DNA from: Saccharicrinis sp.
GTDB lineage: Bacteria > Bacteroidota > Bacteroidia > Bacteroidales > Marinilabiliaceae
Assembly (NCBI GenBank): GCA_024635555.1
Contig: JAGXIO010000196.1
Span: 1 to 48,327 of the forward strand
Length of the DNA: 48,327 nt
Direction: 5' to 3'
The notes beneath the pieces were generated by a model. It saw only the letters and a program-made list of their open reading frames with translations, was not told the origin of the DNA and did not search any database. Both the position numbers and the translations under genes were made by a program. Below, piece by piece: positions 25,672 through 36,786 of this stretch (the first letter of the stretch is position 1; every line of letters starts with the position of its first letter).

Positions 25672-26208
25672 TTATTTCGGTTTAAAATATTTATCTACTA
25701 ATCTTTTGGCTACAATAGTATCAATAACCATTAAGTGTCCACCAAAATGATATGCCCCTAAAGATTTAACATAGTGGTCAATCAATTTTGTTTTTGACTC
25801 GAATGATACAAAACCTTCCCCACCTCTTTGAAATGACACTTTACATGCATAAGCAACTAAGTTTCCAGAGACTCCTTCATATAGTTTGTTTTTTCCAAGA
25901 TTAAACGGTGCGCTCTCAAGAAGAAACATGTAAACACGGTCAGTCTTTACCGTAAAACTTATTAATCCTTGAATAATATCAGGATTATCAATTATTGTCA
26001 GTTTATATACTTCTTTCTCGGGTTAATTAAACTCGTGTCTCCAATTGAATAACCATCCTCTTGTTTTTGTAATTGTCTTTAAATCTGACTTTGTCAACAA
26101 GGAAACCTCTGTTTGGAAACTGTCTCCACTAATCGTATTTAGTATCGAGTCAGTCAGCTTATCAATCTCAAAACCAAGCTTGTATATATCCTTTTTTGTC
26201 ATACACAA
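25672..26208 (-). pseudogene. GNAT-like small protein gene interrupted by an in-frame stop
   Basis: Read as one frame, 178 codons run from MCMTKKDIYKLGFEIDKL to LVDKYFKPK, but codon 62 is TAA (26023-26025). Sequence before it (KTRGWLFNWRHEFN) and after it (PEKEVYKLTIIDNPDIIQGL) continues without a frame change into a GNAT-type C-terminal half (FLLESAPFNLGKNKLYEGV, LVAYACKVSFQRGGEGFVSF). The second half has no good start before the Met at codon 93, so two separate genes are unlikely. A recent nonsense mutation, a sequencing error or programmed readthrough are all possible. The alternative start is the second Met (codon 3). Confidence 0.7.
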
Positions 26209-26349
26209 ATATACAAAAAATCAAGGGATTTATAGTGTGCTGGGCTGTCTATTGTCATTACAAACAATATGTAAATAGACTCTTGTTTGATAGTCATAAC
26301 GAAAAAGGCAAGTTACTTCAGATGTTTAAACTTAATGGTTCTCGCCAAA

Positions 26350-26433
26350 TACTCACAGGGTGACTATTTACATGACCCCAGTAGTCACTCCGTGAGTAAA
26401 ACAACTGAGGGCTTCGCTTGGAACGAAACCCTC
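26350..26433 (-). repeat. Type D hairpin repeat, copy 2, with terminator hairpin of the S46 peptidase gene
   Basis: TACTCAC (26350-26356) with GTGAGTA (26392-26398) closes a long, nearly perfect stem (TACTCACAGGGTGACTA against TAGTCACTCCGTGAGTA). The second hairpin, GAGGGCTTCG (26407-26416)/CGAAACCCTC (26424-26433), starts 12 bases past the S46 peptidase stop codon and can terminate it. A degraded fragment of the same repeat lies near 26267-26300. Confidence 0.65.
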
Positions 26434-26445
26434 GGTTTTTCTTTC

Positions 26446-28596
26446 TTATTTCACCAAAGTCATCTCATCCAACAGATAACTGGCTCCAGCAAATTTATCT
26501 ATTAAAAACAGTACGTATCTCATATCAAGACTAATGTTGCGACATTGCTCGGGGTTAAACATCATATCGCTCATCACGCCTTCCCAAGCACGGTCAAAGT
26601 TTATTCCTATGAGTTCGCCATTGGCATTCACTACGGGGCTTCCGGAATTACCCCCGGTGGTATGGTTGGTGGCCACAAAGCAAACAGGCACAGTTCCATT
26701 TGCCTCATATGCACCAAAATCCTTTTGTGCATATAGCTCTTTAAGTTTTTCGGGTACACGATAATCATAAATGTCAGGATTATCTTTTTCCATGATGCCA
26801 TCTAAAGTGGTGTGGTTTTTAAATAATACCCCATCCCGCGGTTCGTAACCTTTTACTTGCCCGTAGGATACCCGCAGTGTGAAATTGGCGTCGGGATAAA
26901 AAATAGCATCGGGCTGATAAGCCATTTGTGCCGCCATATATTTTTTATCAAGCTCTTTTATTTTATTGCTCAGTTCAAGGTAAGGGATTGCAATCCGGTT
27001 ATCTAATAAGTCGATAAAACTGCTGTATACGATATAGGCAGGATCTTTATTAAGTTTTTTAATATCTCGCGCTGTAAAACCAGCAGCCAGCTTAAGAGTG
27101 GCATTTTTATCGGTAAACGTGGTTTTTGCAAATAGGTCATCCACATATTTGCTGATATCGCCCTTGTATTTTTTATCTATATATTGATAAATATCCGGGT
27201 AAAATGCTGTGTCTACTTTTTCTTTAAAAATCCGCAACACTGCAAGTGTAACCTCCTTGTCGATGGGTTGATAATAATCTTTGTAAAAATCGTTAAGCTG
27301 TTTGTCCAGGTCTTTTTTTAGCCTTTCAATTTTCTCGTTATCCAAGGTATCCATTTGGTAGGCCAATTGTAAGTTTTTGAATTTGCCTGCCATTTGCACT
27401 GCTTCCATTCCGTTTCGGATTAATGCTTCCAAAATATAATTGTAGGCCAAACGGTAATCGCCATAAGTGTTATAAACCTTTTTATAATCGCTGAGCAGCG
27501 AAGCATATTCAGGCGCTTGAGTATTGGCCCAATCTTGAAAATCGCTTTCGTATTTTTCTTTTTTATTGATGGCATCCAGTTTTTCTAGTCCGCTTATTTC
27601 GCCTATCCACCGCTTCCAGCTGTTTGAAATACTTGCTGCTTTGGAGGCATACTGTATCCTAATTGCAGGATCTAGGTTCTGGTATCTTTTTATAATATCC
27701 AGCTTTTGCGTGCGTATATCAATTAATGCAGGGTTTACTTGTTCGGTAATCATCTTTAAGTGATAGGAGGGAGCATACTGTTCCGTAGAGCCGGGGTAAC
27801 CAAACACCATAGTAAAATCGCCTTCTTCTATTCCTTTTAAAGAAATAGGAAAGTGTTTTAAGGGCTTATAAGGCACATTGTCGGGTGTATACTCGGCTGG
27901 GTTGTTGTCCTTGTCGGCATAAATCCTGAACAGTGAAAAGTCGCCTGTATGCCGCGGCCACATCCAGTTGTCGGTATCGCCCCCAAATTTACCGATAGCC
28001 GATGGCGGGGCACCTACCAAACGAATATCGTTAAATACTTCGTTTACCGATAAAAAATACTGGTTGCCTCCAAAAAATGGTTTTACGTTGGCTATAAAAA
28101 GGGTGCCGTCGGTAGCTTCTTTAATAATGGCGTTGATGTTTTTTTGAATACTGTCGGCCTTTCCTTTCATATCGTCGCTTATTCCTCTGAGTACCTTTTC
28201 GGTAACATCTTCCATACGTTTTAAAAACGTAACCGATAGGTTTTCGTTGGGCAGTTCCTGTGAGTTATCTTTAGCCCAAAAACCATTGGTAAGATAGTCA
28301 TGCTCCACCGAACTATGTTTTTGTATGGCGTCGAAACCGCAATGATGATTGGTAATTAGGAGGCCATTGTCGGAGATTAATTCGCCGGTGCAGCCACCAC
28401 CAAAGATAACCACGGCATCCTTCATGCACGCCTGGTTTACACTGTAAATATCTTCGGCAGTGAGCTTAAAGCCCATTTGTTGCATCTCCTCAATATTGTA
28501 TTTTTTGAGCAAGATGGGAATCCACATCCCTTCTTTGGCTTGCATCGGTACGATAATGATGGCCGATATGATCAGTAAGATGAGAAATTTTTTCAT
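26446..28596 (-). CDS. S46-family dipeptidyl-peptidase, DPP11-like
   Basis: A 716-aa periplasmic serine exopeptidase that releases dipeptides from the N-termini of peptides. A signal peptide is present (MKKFLILLIISAIIIVPMQA, cleavage after Ala20), and the mature part starts KEGMW. His85 (TNHHCG) and the nucleophile Ser651 (GGNSGSPV) are visible. Arg669, 18 residues after the serine (INFDRAW), corresponds to the position that is Arg in DPP11 (Asp/Glu at P1) and Gly in DPP7 (hydrophobic P1), so acidic specificity is predicted. The ATG at 28596 is chosen because the signal peptide starts there; the open frame runs 20 codons further. It is transcribed alone, with a terminator-like repeat after it and a perfect palindrome (28688-28713) before it. 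Confidence 0.93.
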   Translation of the reverse strand: MKKFLILLIISAIIIVPMQAKEGMWIPILLKKYNIEEMQQMGFKLTAEDIYSVNQACMKDAVVIFGGGCTGELISDNGLLITNHHCGFDAIQKHSSVEHDYLTNGFWAKDNSQELPNENLSVTFLKRMEDVTEKVLRGISDDMKGKADSIQKNINAIIKEATDGTLFIANVKPFFGGNQYFLSVNEVFNDIRLVGAPPSAIGKFGGDTDNWMWPRHTGDFSLFRIYADKDNNPAEYTPDNVPYKPLKHFPISLKGIEEGDFTMVFGYPGSTEQYAPSYHLKMITEQVNPALIDIRTQKLDIIKRYQNLDPAIRIQYASKAASISNSWKRWIGEISGLEKLDAINKKEKYESDFQDWANTQAPEYASLLSDYKKVYNTYGDYRLAYNYILEALIRNGMEAVQMAGKFKNLQLAYQMDTLDNEKIERLKKDLDKQLNDFYKDYYQPIDKEVTLAVLRIFKEKVDTAFYPDIYQYIDKKYKGDISKYVDDLFAKTTFTDKNATLKLAAGFTARDIKKLNKDPAYIVYSSFIDLLDNRIAIPYLELSNKIKELDKKYMAAQMAYQPDAIFYPDANFTLRVSYGQVKGYEPRDGVLFKNHTTLDGIMEKDNPDIYDYRVPEKLKELYAQKDFGAYEANGTVPVCFVATNHTTGGNSGSPVVNANGELIGINFDRAWEGVMSDMMFNPEQCRNISLDMRYVLFLIDKFAGASYLLDEMTLVK

Positions 28597-28687
28597 TTGT
28601 CTTTTGTTTAGTATTGATTCAATTCTCTCGTTTTTTAACCTGGAAAATGCACGCATTTTTCACTTTCCACTATCATAGGCGGAAAGC

Positions 28688-28713
28688 CGAAAAAGTTTAA
28701 GTAAACTTTTTCG
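28688..28713. promoter_or_regulatory. Perfect 12-bp inverted repeat upstream of the S46 peptidase gene
   Basis: CGAAAAAGTTTA (28688-28699) and TAAACTTTTTCG (28702-28713) are separated by two bases. It starts 91 bases 5' of the peptidase ATG, so it could be an operator or a leader hairpin. Confidence 0.4.
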
Positions 28714-28759
28714 TGGGTTAAATAGTTTGGGATTTCAGGGAGCATTGAAAAAATAATGA

Positions 28760-28791
28760 ACACTACCTTCCGAAACATCGAAAGGTAGTGT
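28760..28791 (-). terminator. Terminator of the beta-galactosidase transcript
   Basis: ACACTACCTTCCG (28760-28772) pairs with CGAAAGGTAGTGT (28779-28791) with one wobble. On the minus strand it is followed by an A/T-rich tail containing TTTTTT, 28 bases beyond the stop codon. Confidence 0.8.
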
Positions 28792-28819
28792 CTGATATAT
28801 ACGCTGTGGTAGCACCTAT

Positions 28820-32008
<3,189 letters not shown>

Positions 32009-32014
32009 TTATTT

Positions 32015-32599
32015 TCAAAAATTCATCAGTTCAGTATATAATTTTTGTACGGGCAGCCCTACTACGTTAAAATAGGAACCTTCAATTTTCTCGATCCCTG
32101 TCATCCCTATCCATTCTTGGATACCGTATGCACCTGCTTTATCGTAGGGTTTATATTCATCTACATAAAATTCTATTTCGTTGAACGGCAAGATTTTGAA
32201 AAACACCTTGGTAGATGCAGAAAATGACGTGCTTTTACAAGCACTCATCAGGGTTACACCCGTTATTACCTCGTGTGCCCTGCCCGAAAGTTTTTGAAGC
32301 ATAGCAATGGCATCATTCCGGTCGGTTGGTTTTCCGAGTACTTCGTTATCCACGCAAACAATGGTATCCGAGGTTATAACCAGTTTGTTGGTACCCTTTA
32401 CTTCCATTTGATAGGGTGCTGCTTTTAATTGGGAGAGATAAATAGCTATTTCCACATTATTGAGACCTTCGGGATACACTTCTTCAACATTTTTACTATC
32501 CAAACTAAAGTCCAAACCCAGTTGCTTCAGAAGTTCGGCGCGCCGGGGCGATTGGGATGCCAATATAATTTGGTATTGTTTTAAACGATTTTGAATCAT
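32015..32599 (-). CDS. maf: Maf-family nucleotide pyrophosphatase
   Basis: A 194-aa house-cleaning enzyme that hydrolyses non-canonical or excess nucleoside triphosphates such as dTTP and UTP. The N-terminal signature ILASQSPRRAELL and the catalytic block VITSDTIVCVDNEVLGKP (catalytic Asp) are typical, as is AYGIQEWIG. The ATG at 32599 (MIQNRLKQYQ) is preferred; a longer frame would overlap the upstream ubiA by 26 bases. It is between ubiA (25 bases upstream) and the beta-galactosidase (12 bases downstream) in one probable operon. Confidence 0.93.
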   Translation of the reverse strand: MIQNRLKQYQIILASQSPRRAELLKQLGLDFSLDSKNVEEVYPEGLNNVEIAIYLSQLKAAPYQMEVKGTNKLVITSDTIVCVDNEVLGKPTDRNDAIAMLQKLSGRAHEVITGVTLMSACKSTSFSASTKVFFKILPFNEIEFYVDEYKPYDKAGAYGIQEWIGMTGIEKIEGSYFNVVGLPVQKLYTELMNF

Positions 32600-32624
32600 G
32601 CCGATTTTAGAATTCGGGTTTAAA

Positions 32625-33569
32625 CTAAAATAAATATCCGCCAATGGCAATAAACATAATGCCCATCAGCATAATTATTTTGTACAATGTGCTTAAACGA
32701 TGATATGCTTTAGGACTATCGGACTTATATAATAGATATAAAGACCATAAAAAAGGCAAGGTAATTAAACCCACAAGATACCAAAGAGTAACGTCAGAAC
32801 TGTTCAGTATATCGATATAGAAATACAGTCCCCACAGTGATAGCAGGGTTCCACCGGTAAGGATTAGTACAAATATTTTGGCATAATTAATCCCTATTTC
32901 TATGGGTAGGGTTCGGCAGCCTCCTTTTTCGTCGCCGTACATATCTTCCATGTCTTTTACCACTTCGCGTATGAGCGTAGTTGCAAAGGCAAAAAAGGCA
33001 AAGCCCAATGTCCAAAACCATGCGGTAGAGCAGGCCTCTGAATTGATGACGGCACTACCATGCACACGTTCCAACATGGCAAATTCCAACGAAACTACCA
33101 CTATGGCAACCAATGCCGTAAGACCCGAAACCACAATGTTTCCTATGAAACCTTGCTTTTTAAAGGTGGTAGAGTAGTACCAAAGAATCAAGGGCATGGC
33201 TAAAAACATGAGTGCCCAGGTTTCCTTACGGGCAACATACGATAGGAATAATCCGATAAATACACCCAAAAAGGAGAGGATTACATGCAGAAACATAGCT
33301 TCTCTTCTTTTCAATCCGTTATCAATAACCATCTTATGAGGACGATTGATACGGTCGATTCTGATGTCGAAGTAGTCGTTAATCACATAGCCTGATGCAG
33401 CCAAACAAACCGTAGCCAATACCAATAAGCCAAAACGGAAGTGCGACAATACAGGGTCGTATCCATAATGATTTAAGATGGGGATGATAAGACCATATCT
33501 AACCAAACTTTGCAGCAAAACAATGATGATTAGGTTGGGGAAGCGAACCAATCGTAATAGTGATATCAT
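32625..33569 (-). CDS. UbiA-family prenyltransferase (geranylgeranylglycerol-phosphate geranylgeranyltransferase-like)
   Basis: A 314-aa integral membrane enzyme with about eight or nine hydrophobic helices. Two aspartate-rich prenyl-diphosphate/Mg motifs are visible: NDYFDIRIDRINRP (about residue 66) and EVVKDMEDMYGDEKGG (about 200). This Bacteroidota type is commonly named after the archaeal lipid enzyme, but the acceptor in bacteria is not clear; a quinone or glycerol-phosphate acceptor is possible. First gene of the ubiA-maf-beta-galactosidase run on the minus strand. The ATG at 33569 is followed by a typical first helix (LVRFPNLIIIVLLQSLVRYG). Confidence 0.88.
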   Translation of the reverse strand: MISLLRLVRFPNLIIIVLLQSLVRYGLIIPILNHYGYDPVLSHFRFGLLVLATVCLAASGYVINDYFDIRIDRINRPHKMVIDNGLKRREAMFLHVILSFLGVFIGLFLSYVARKETWALMFLAMPLILWYYSTTFKKQGFIGNIVVSGLTALVAIVVVSLEFAMLERVHGSAVINSEACSTAWFWTLGFAFFAFATTLIREVVKDMEDMYGDEKGGCRTLPIEIGINYAKIFVLILTGGTLLSLWGLYFYIDILNSSDVTLWYLVGLITLPFLWSLYLLYKSDSPKAYHRLSTLYKIIMLMGIMFIAIGGYLF

Positions 33570-33678
33570 ATTTTTTATTGTTTGTTTTTAAAAAAAAAGT
33601 ATCAAGATAAAAGACATTAGATCAAAGTATTCGAGAACAGCATATTCGGAAGTTAACTTTTGTTAAATAACTACTCCT

Positions 33679-33730
33679 ATCAGCACATCAATCAATCAGC
33701 ACATCAACTAATCAGCACATCAGCACATCA
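33679..33730. repeat. Imperfect tandem repeat of ATCAGCACATCA
   Basis: The 12-mer ATCAGCACATCA occurs at 33679-33690, 33695-33706, 33711-33722 and, overlapping, 33719-33730. It fills most of the 178-base gap between kdsC and ubiA, in the upstream region of ubiA. No coding frame. Confidence 0.7.
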
Positions 33731-33747
33731 AATAATCAACCAATCCC

Positions 33748-34263
33748 TCACCAGCTATGATCATGTCCCCATTTTCCATGTGCCCTGAGCACTTGCTCAA
33801 TTACATCGCGAGCACAGCCTTCGCCGCCATTTTTATGGCTAATATGTTTACACAGCGATTTAATTTCCTCAACGGCATCGGCCGGACAAACCGGAACGCC
33901 TACCATTTTCATAACAGGATAGTCTGGCAAATCGTCGCCCATATACATCACTTCTTCCGGCTTCAGGTTTCTCTTTTCTAACCATTCTTTAAAAGGAGGT
34001 GTTTTCTGCGAAGCATTCATATATATATCTTCAATGCCCAATTGCTGGTAGCGTTTTTTTACCGCCTCGGTATTTCCTCCGGTGATGATAGCCATGGGAT
34101 AGCCCAGTTTAACGGACAGTTGAATAGCATAACCATCTTTAATATTAACGGTACGCAGGGGTATTCCCTGTGCATCCATCGTTATTATTTGTGCCGACAA
34201 AACCCCGTCCACATCAAAGGCAAAAGCCTTTACCTTCATCAAGTCTTCTTTAAAATTACTCAT
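33748..34263 (-). CDS. kdsC: 3-deoxy-D-manno-octulosonate 8-phosphate phosphatase (HAD IIIA)
   Basis: A 171-aa cytoplasmic HAD phosphatase that makes Kdo from Kdo-8-phosphate for lipopolysaccharide. Asp17 (nucleophile) and Asp19 lie in AFDVDGVL, followed by RTVNIKDGYAIQLSVKLGY, AIITGG, and the metal motif GDDLPD. The length and the lack of a cap domain fit KdsC (a tetramer). The ATG at 34263 (MSNFKEDLMK) is chosen; a longer open frame is not family-like. No other Kdo gene is adjacent. It is divergent from the CpXC gene across 214 bases. Confidence 0.9.
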   Translation of the reverse strand: MSNFKEDLMKVKAFAFDVDGVLSAQIITMDAQGIPLRTVNIKDGYAIQLSVKLGYPMAIITGGNTEAVKKRYQQLGIEDIYMNASQKTPPFKEWLEKRNLKPEEVMYMGDDLPDYPVMKMVGVPVCPADAVEEIKSLCKHISHKNGGEGCARDVIEQVLRAHGKWGHDHSW

Positions 34264-34477
34264 GTAGTATGTAGTTTGTTGCGAATTTACAAAATACAAT
34301 GAGAAAACCAGTTGTTTGTGGGTCAAAGGAAGGTGAAAATATTCAAAACACAGTGTAGGGGGGTACCTCTAAATGCATTACTCATGCTGTAAATTATTTA
34401 TAGATTTCTTATCTTAAGGCTTAATTTCAAATGCCATATGCTTTTTTGTGATTGGAAGCTAATAATTTAACTATTTA

Positions 34478-36043
34478 ATGATGAAACCTAATGCTAATAT
34501 TTATCCGGCCAGAGAAAGAGCAACTAATGTAGAACTGATTAAAGGTTTACTCTATGCCGAAAGTCGGGAAAGCTACGACGGAGCATTGACTCGTTTTATT
34601 GAAAACATCCATCCATCCCTATTTGCCGAACTGGACTGGATGGAGAATAGTGTTCCTGCGCAGAGAAGGGAAAATGCCCAGGCCATGAACGATGCCTTGT
34701 TTTTAAACAATCTGGAAAGCATCATAAAACTCCGTGAGATAGAGTTTGAACTTCCCCAAGACGAATTGTTTGATGAGATAAAGGAAAATAGGGATTTTTA
34801 TAAATATATACTGGAAACCGAGCCTAAAATATCGAAGGTTTTTAAGGAGAATAACTATCGGGCCATTGTTAGCGCATATGAGCAAACCAACGAAAAAAGT
34901 ACGTATGCAAACCCTAACAAATACAAGGAAATAGCTCGTATAACTGAACACAAACTATACCAGATCAACGACAGGCAAAACCTTCCGTTGGTAATGAGGG
35001 AGGTTTTAATGAACCTGTTGGCTCTTTCGTTGGATCATGTTTCGACGCGCATGCGTACCAAGAAATTTGTGAGGAAAACCGGAATGGAAGTTTTTCAATT
35101 TAATGTTGGCGAAATCACTTCGGAGCATCAGATAATGGAATTGAAAGATATGGTAAGCTATATCAAAGAAAATGTCCATGGTTATGGTTTGCTGCCTTTG
35201 TGGGAAAGTTTAAGTGTGATGGAGGATTTTTTGGATCACGGCAATATATTGAAGGCCGATAGGTTTGATGGTGAAAAAGCAGTAGGTTACGGTCATTGCG
35301 GCCATTGTGCCATGATGTTTTGCAGCGCTGCGGTTATTTCCTTAGATTCTACCTGTCCATATTTTATAGATCAAAATGACAGGCTGCATCTGCCCCTTGA
35401 ATTTAACAGTGCACAATGCCCCTTCTGTGGGAAAGTAAGAAGAATTGATACACCCGCCATGTTTTACCGCCCTTCGAATAAAAAAGTGATTTACAACATA
35501 CCCACCCAAAATCAGTATTCAGAATCGGAGGCCGAGGACTTGTACGGCGAGATGATAGGCAAGCTGCGGGAGCGATATAAAAAGCGGATATCAGCCGAAG
35601 AGGCCGAAGTATTTGACCGTTCCGGCGAAGAGATAACTTATAACATGGTGCATTTTATTACTGCGATTCAAATGGGTACTGTTAACAGGGTTTGGCATAC
35701 CTTTTTAAGGTTGAGGCTCGCTGATGGTTCCGCCTTATTGTTAGATCAAACAAGCAATACGCTCATCGATTTGATATACCCGGCAGATGTGACTCAAATG
35801 TGGGATTTGATACCCGAAGATACGGCAGGTAAAATTTTAACCCTCGACAAAAATATCGATAAGCAAGCTTTTCGCGATGCAAAAGAGGTGTATAACCGAG
35901 GTGATTATCAGAAAGCCGAAACGTTATTTGCCAATTTATATAAAACCCATCCGGAGGATAAAATTATTGGCCGATACTTGGCTAGTGTTTATATGTATCT
36001 AGGCAAAAATGAGATGGCCGTAGCAATATTCAATACAAATTAA
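34478..36043 (+). CDS. CpXC zinc-binding domain protein with C-terminal TPR
   Basis: A 521-aa cytoplasmic protein of no recognised whole-length family. The N-terminal third is helical. Cys274 and Cys277 (HCGHC), a further Cys in STCPYF, and Cys314 and Cys317 (CPFCGK) make a zinc-binding CpXC-type domain with a long insert. The last 55 residues (VYNRGDYQKAETLFANLYKT and RYLASVYMYLGKNEMAVAIF) form TPR-like helices. The stop is one base from the start of the next gene (TAAT-ATG), so the two are coupled. The two Mets at the start (MMKP) cannot be told apart. A role with the membrane-anchored neighbour is likely; the function is unknown. Confidence 0.7.
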   Translation: MMKPNANIYPARERATNVELIKGLLYAESRESYDGALTRFIENIHPSLFAELDWMENSVPAQRRENAQAMNDALFLNNLESIIKLREIEFELPQDELFDEIKENRDFYKYILETEPKISKVFKENNYRAIVSAYEQTNEKSTYANPNKYKEIARITEHKLYQINDRQNLPLVMREVLMNLLALSLDHVSTRMRTKKFVRKTGMEVFQFNVGEITSEHQIMELKDMVSYIKENVHGYGLLPLWESLSVMEDFLDHGNILKADRFDGEKAVGYGHCGHCAMMFCSAAVISLDSTCPYFIDQNDRLHLPLEFNSAQCPFCGKVRRIDTPAMFYRPSNKKVIYNIPTQNQYSESEAEDLYGEMIGKLRERYKKRISAEEAEVFDRSGEEITYNMVHFITAIQMGTVNRVWHTFLRLRLADGSALLLDQTSNTLIDLIYPADVTQMWDLIPEDTAGKILTLDKNIDKQAFRDAKEVYNRGDYQKAETLFANLYKTHPEDKIIGRYLASVYMYLGKNEMAVAIFNTN

Positions 36044-36044
36044 T

Positions 36045-36626
36045 ATGGAAAGTGTTCTGGAATTTCTAAATAGCAAAACAGGTATTGTTGCCGCCGTAGC
36101 AGCACTTGTAACAATTGTTGGCGGGGTATTGGGTGTTTTACGACCTTGGGCAAAAAGTAAAGAGGATAGAAAGGCTGCCATACCTAAATTGGCGTTTGCC
36201 GGAATAAAAACAAAAGAACCACCACCTTGGAGCGATGCTGGCGAGCTTACATTTAACCTAGTTAATGCCAGCGGAGGAAAGGCGGTTATGACAGAAATGT
36301 GGCTCCGTGTGCTTGCCCATGGGCCATGCGAAAAACAAAAAAAAGTTGAAACTGCCGCTCCCGTGCCCCAATATACCTATAAGATTAAACTTAACCCGAA
36401 CAAAAAAAACTACGATGTAAGAGCCAGAAAATTCGGCCCAAAATCTCAACCTCATGCTTTTGAAAAGGATGAGGTTGAGGCTTATGTGATCGAATTAACT
36501 TCGTCGGAGCCGCAGTGGTACAGATTTGCCATAGAGGTGGTGTGGTATATTACCAGCAAACCACAGCAAATAAATACTTTGCGATCGGAAGAGCTGCATA
36601 TGGAATTTTTACCCGATAAGTTATAA
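36045..36626 (+). CDS. Membrane-anchored hypothetical protein paired with the CpXC gene
   Basis: A 193-aa protein with one N-terminal transmembrane segment (about 12-33; GIVAAVAALVTIVGGVLGVL) followed by basic residues (KSKEDRKA) and a roughly 150-residue domain of likely beta strands (LTFNLVNASGGKAVMTEMWL, then VEAYVIELTSSEPQWYRFAI), perhaps an immunoglobulin-like sandwich. By the positive-inside rule the basic residues after the helix suggest that the domain faces the cytoplasm. Family not recognised. It begins one base after the CpXC gene, so co-translation and physical partnership are plausible. Confidence 0.7.
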   Translation: MESVLEFLNSKTGIVAAVAALVTIVGGVLGVLRPWAKSKEDRKAAIPKLAFAGIKTKEPPPWSDAGELTFNLVNASGGKAVMTEMWLRVLAHGPCEKQKKVETAAPVPQYTYKIKLNPNKKNYDVRARKFGPKSQPHAFEKDEVEAYVIELTSSEPQWYRFAIEVVWYITSKPQQINTLRSEELHMEFLPDKL

Positions 36627-36680
36627 AATATAAAATTATTGGGGATTATGCTCAATCATCCAATGGTTGTCAAAAACAGG

Positions 36681-36707
36681 ACGTTGAATTAATTGGCTAT
36701 TCAACGT
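36681..36707. terminator. Terminator hairpin between convergent genes
   Basis: A perfect stem, ACGTTGAAT (36681-36689)/ATTCAACGT (36699-36707). On the minus strand it is followed by CCTGTTTTTG, which suits termination of asnB; it may also stop the plus-strand pair. Confidence 0.6.
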
Positions 36708-36786
36708 GCTTGTGTTACAATTCTCTGAAAAATCATTAAAAGGATAAAGAGATTGATATTGTCACCCATCATTTTTGATTTTCATT

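Noticed and set aside
26719-28678. Several plus-strand frames opposite the S46 peptidase
   Set aside because: All antisense to a well-supported conserved gene.
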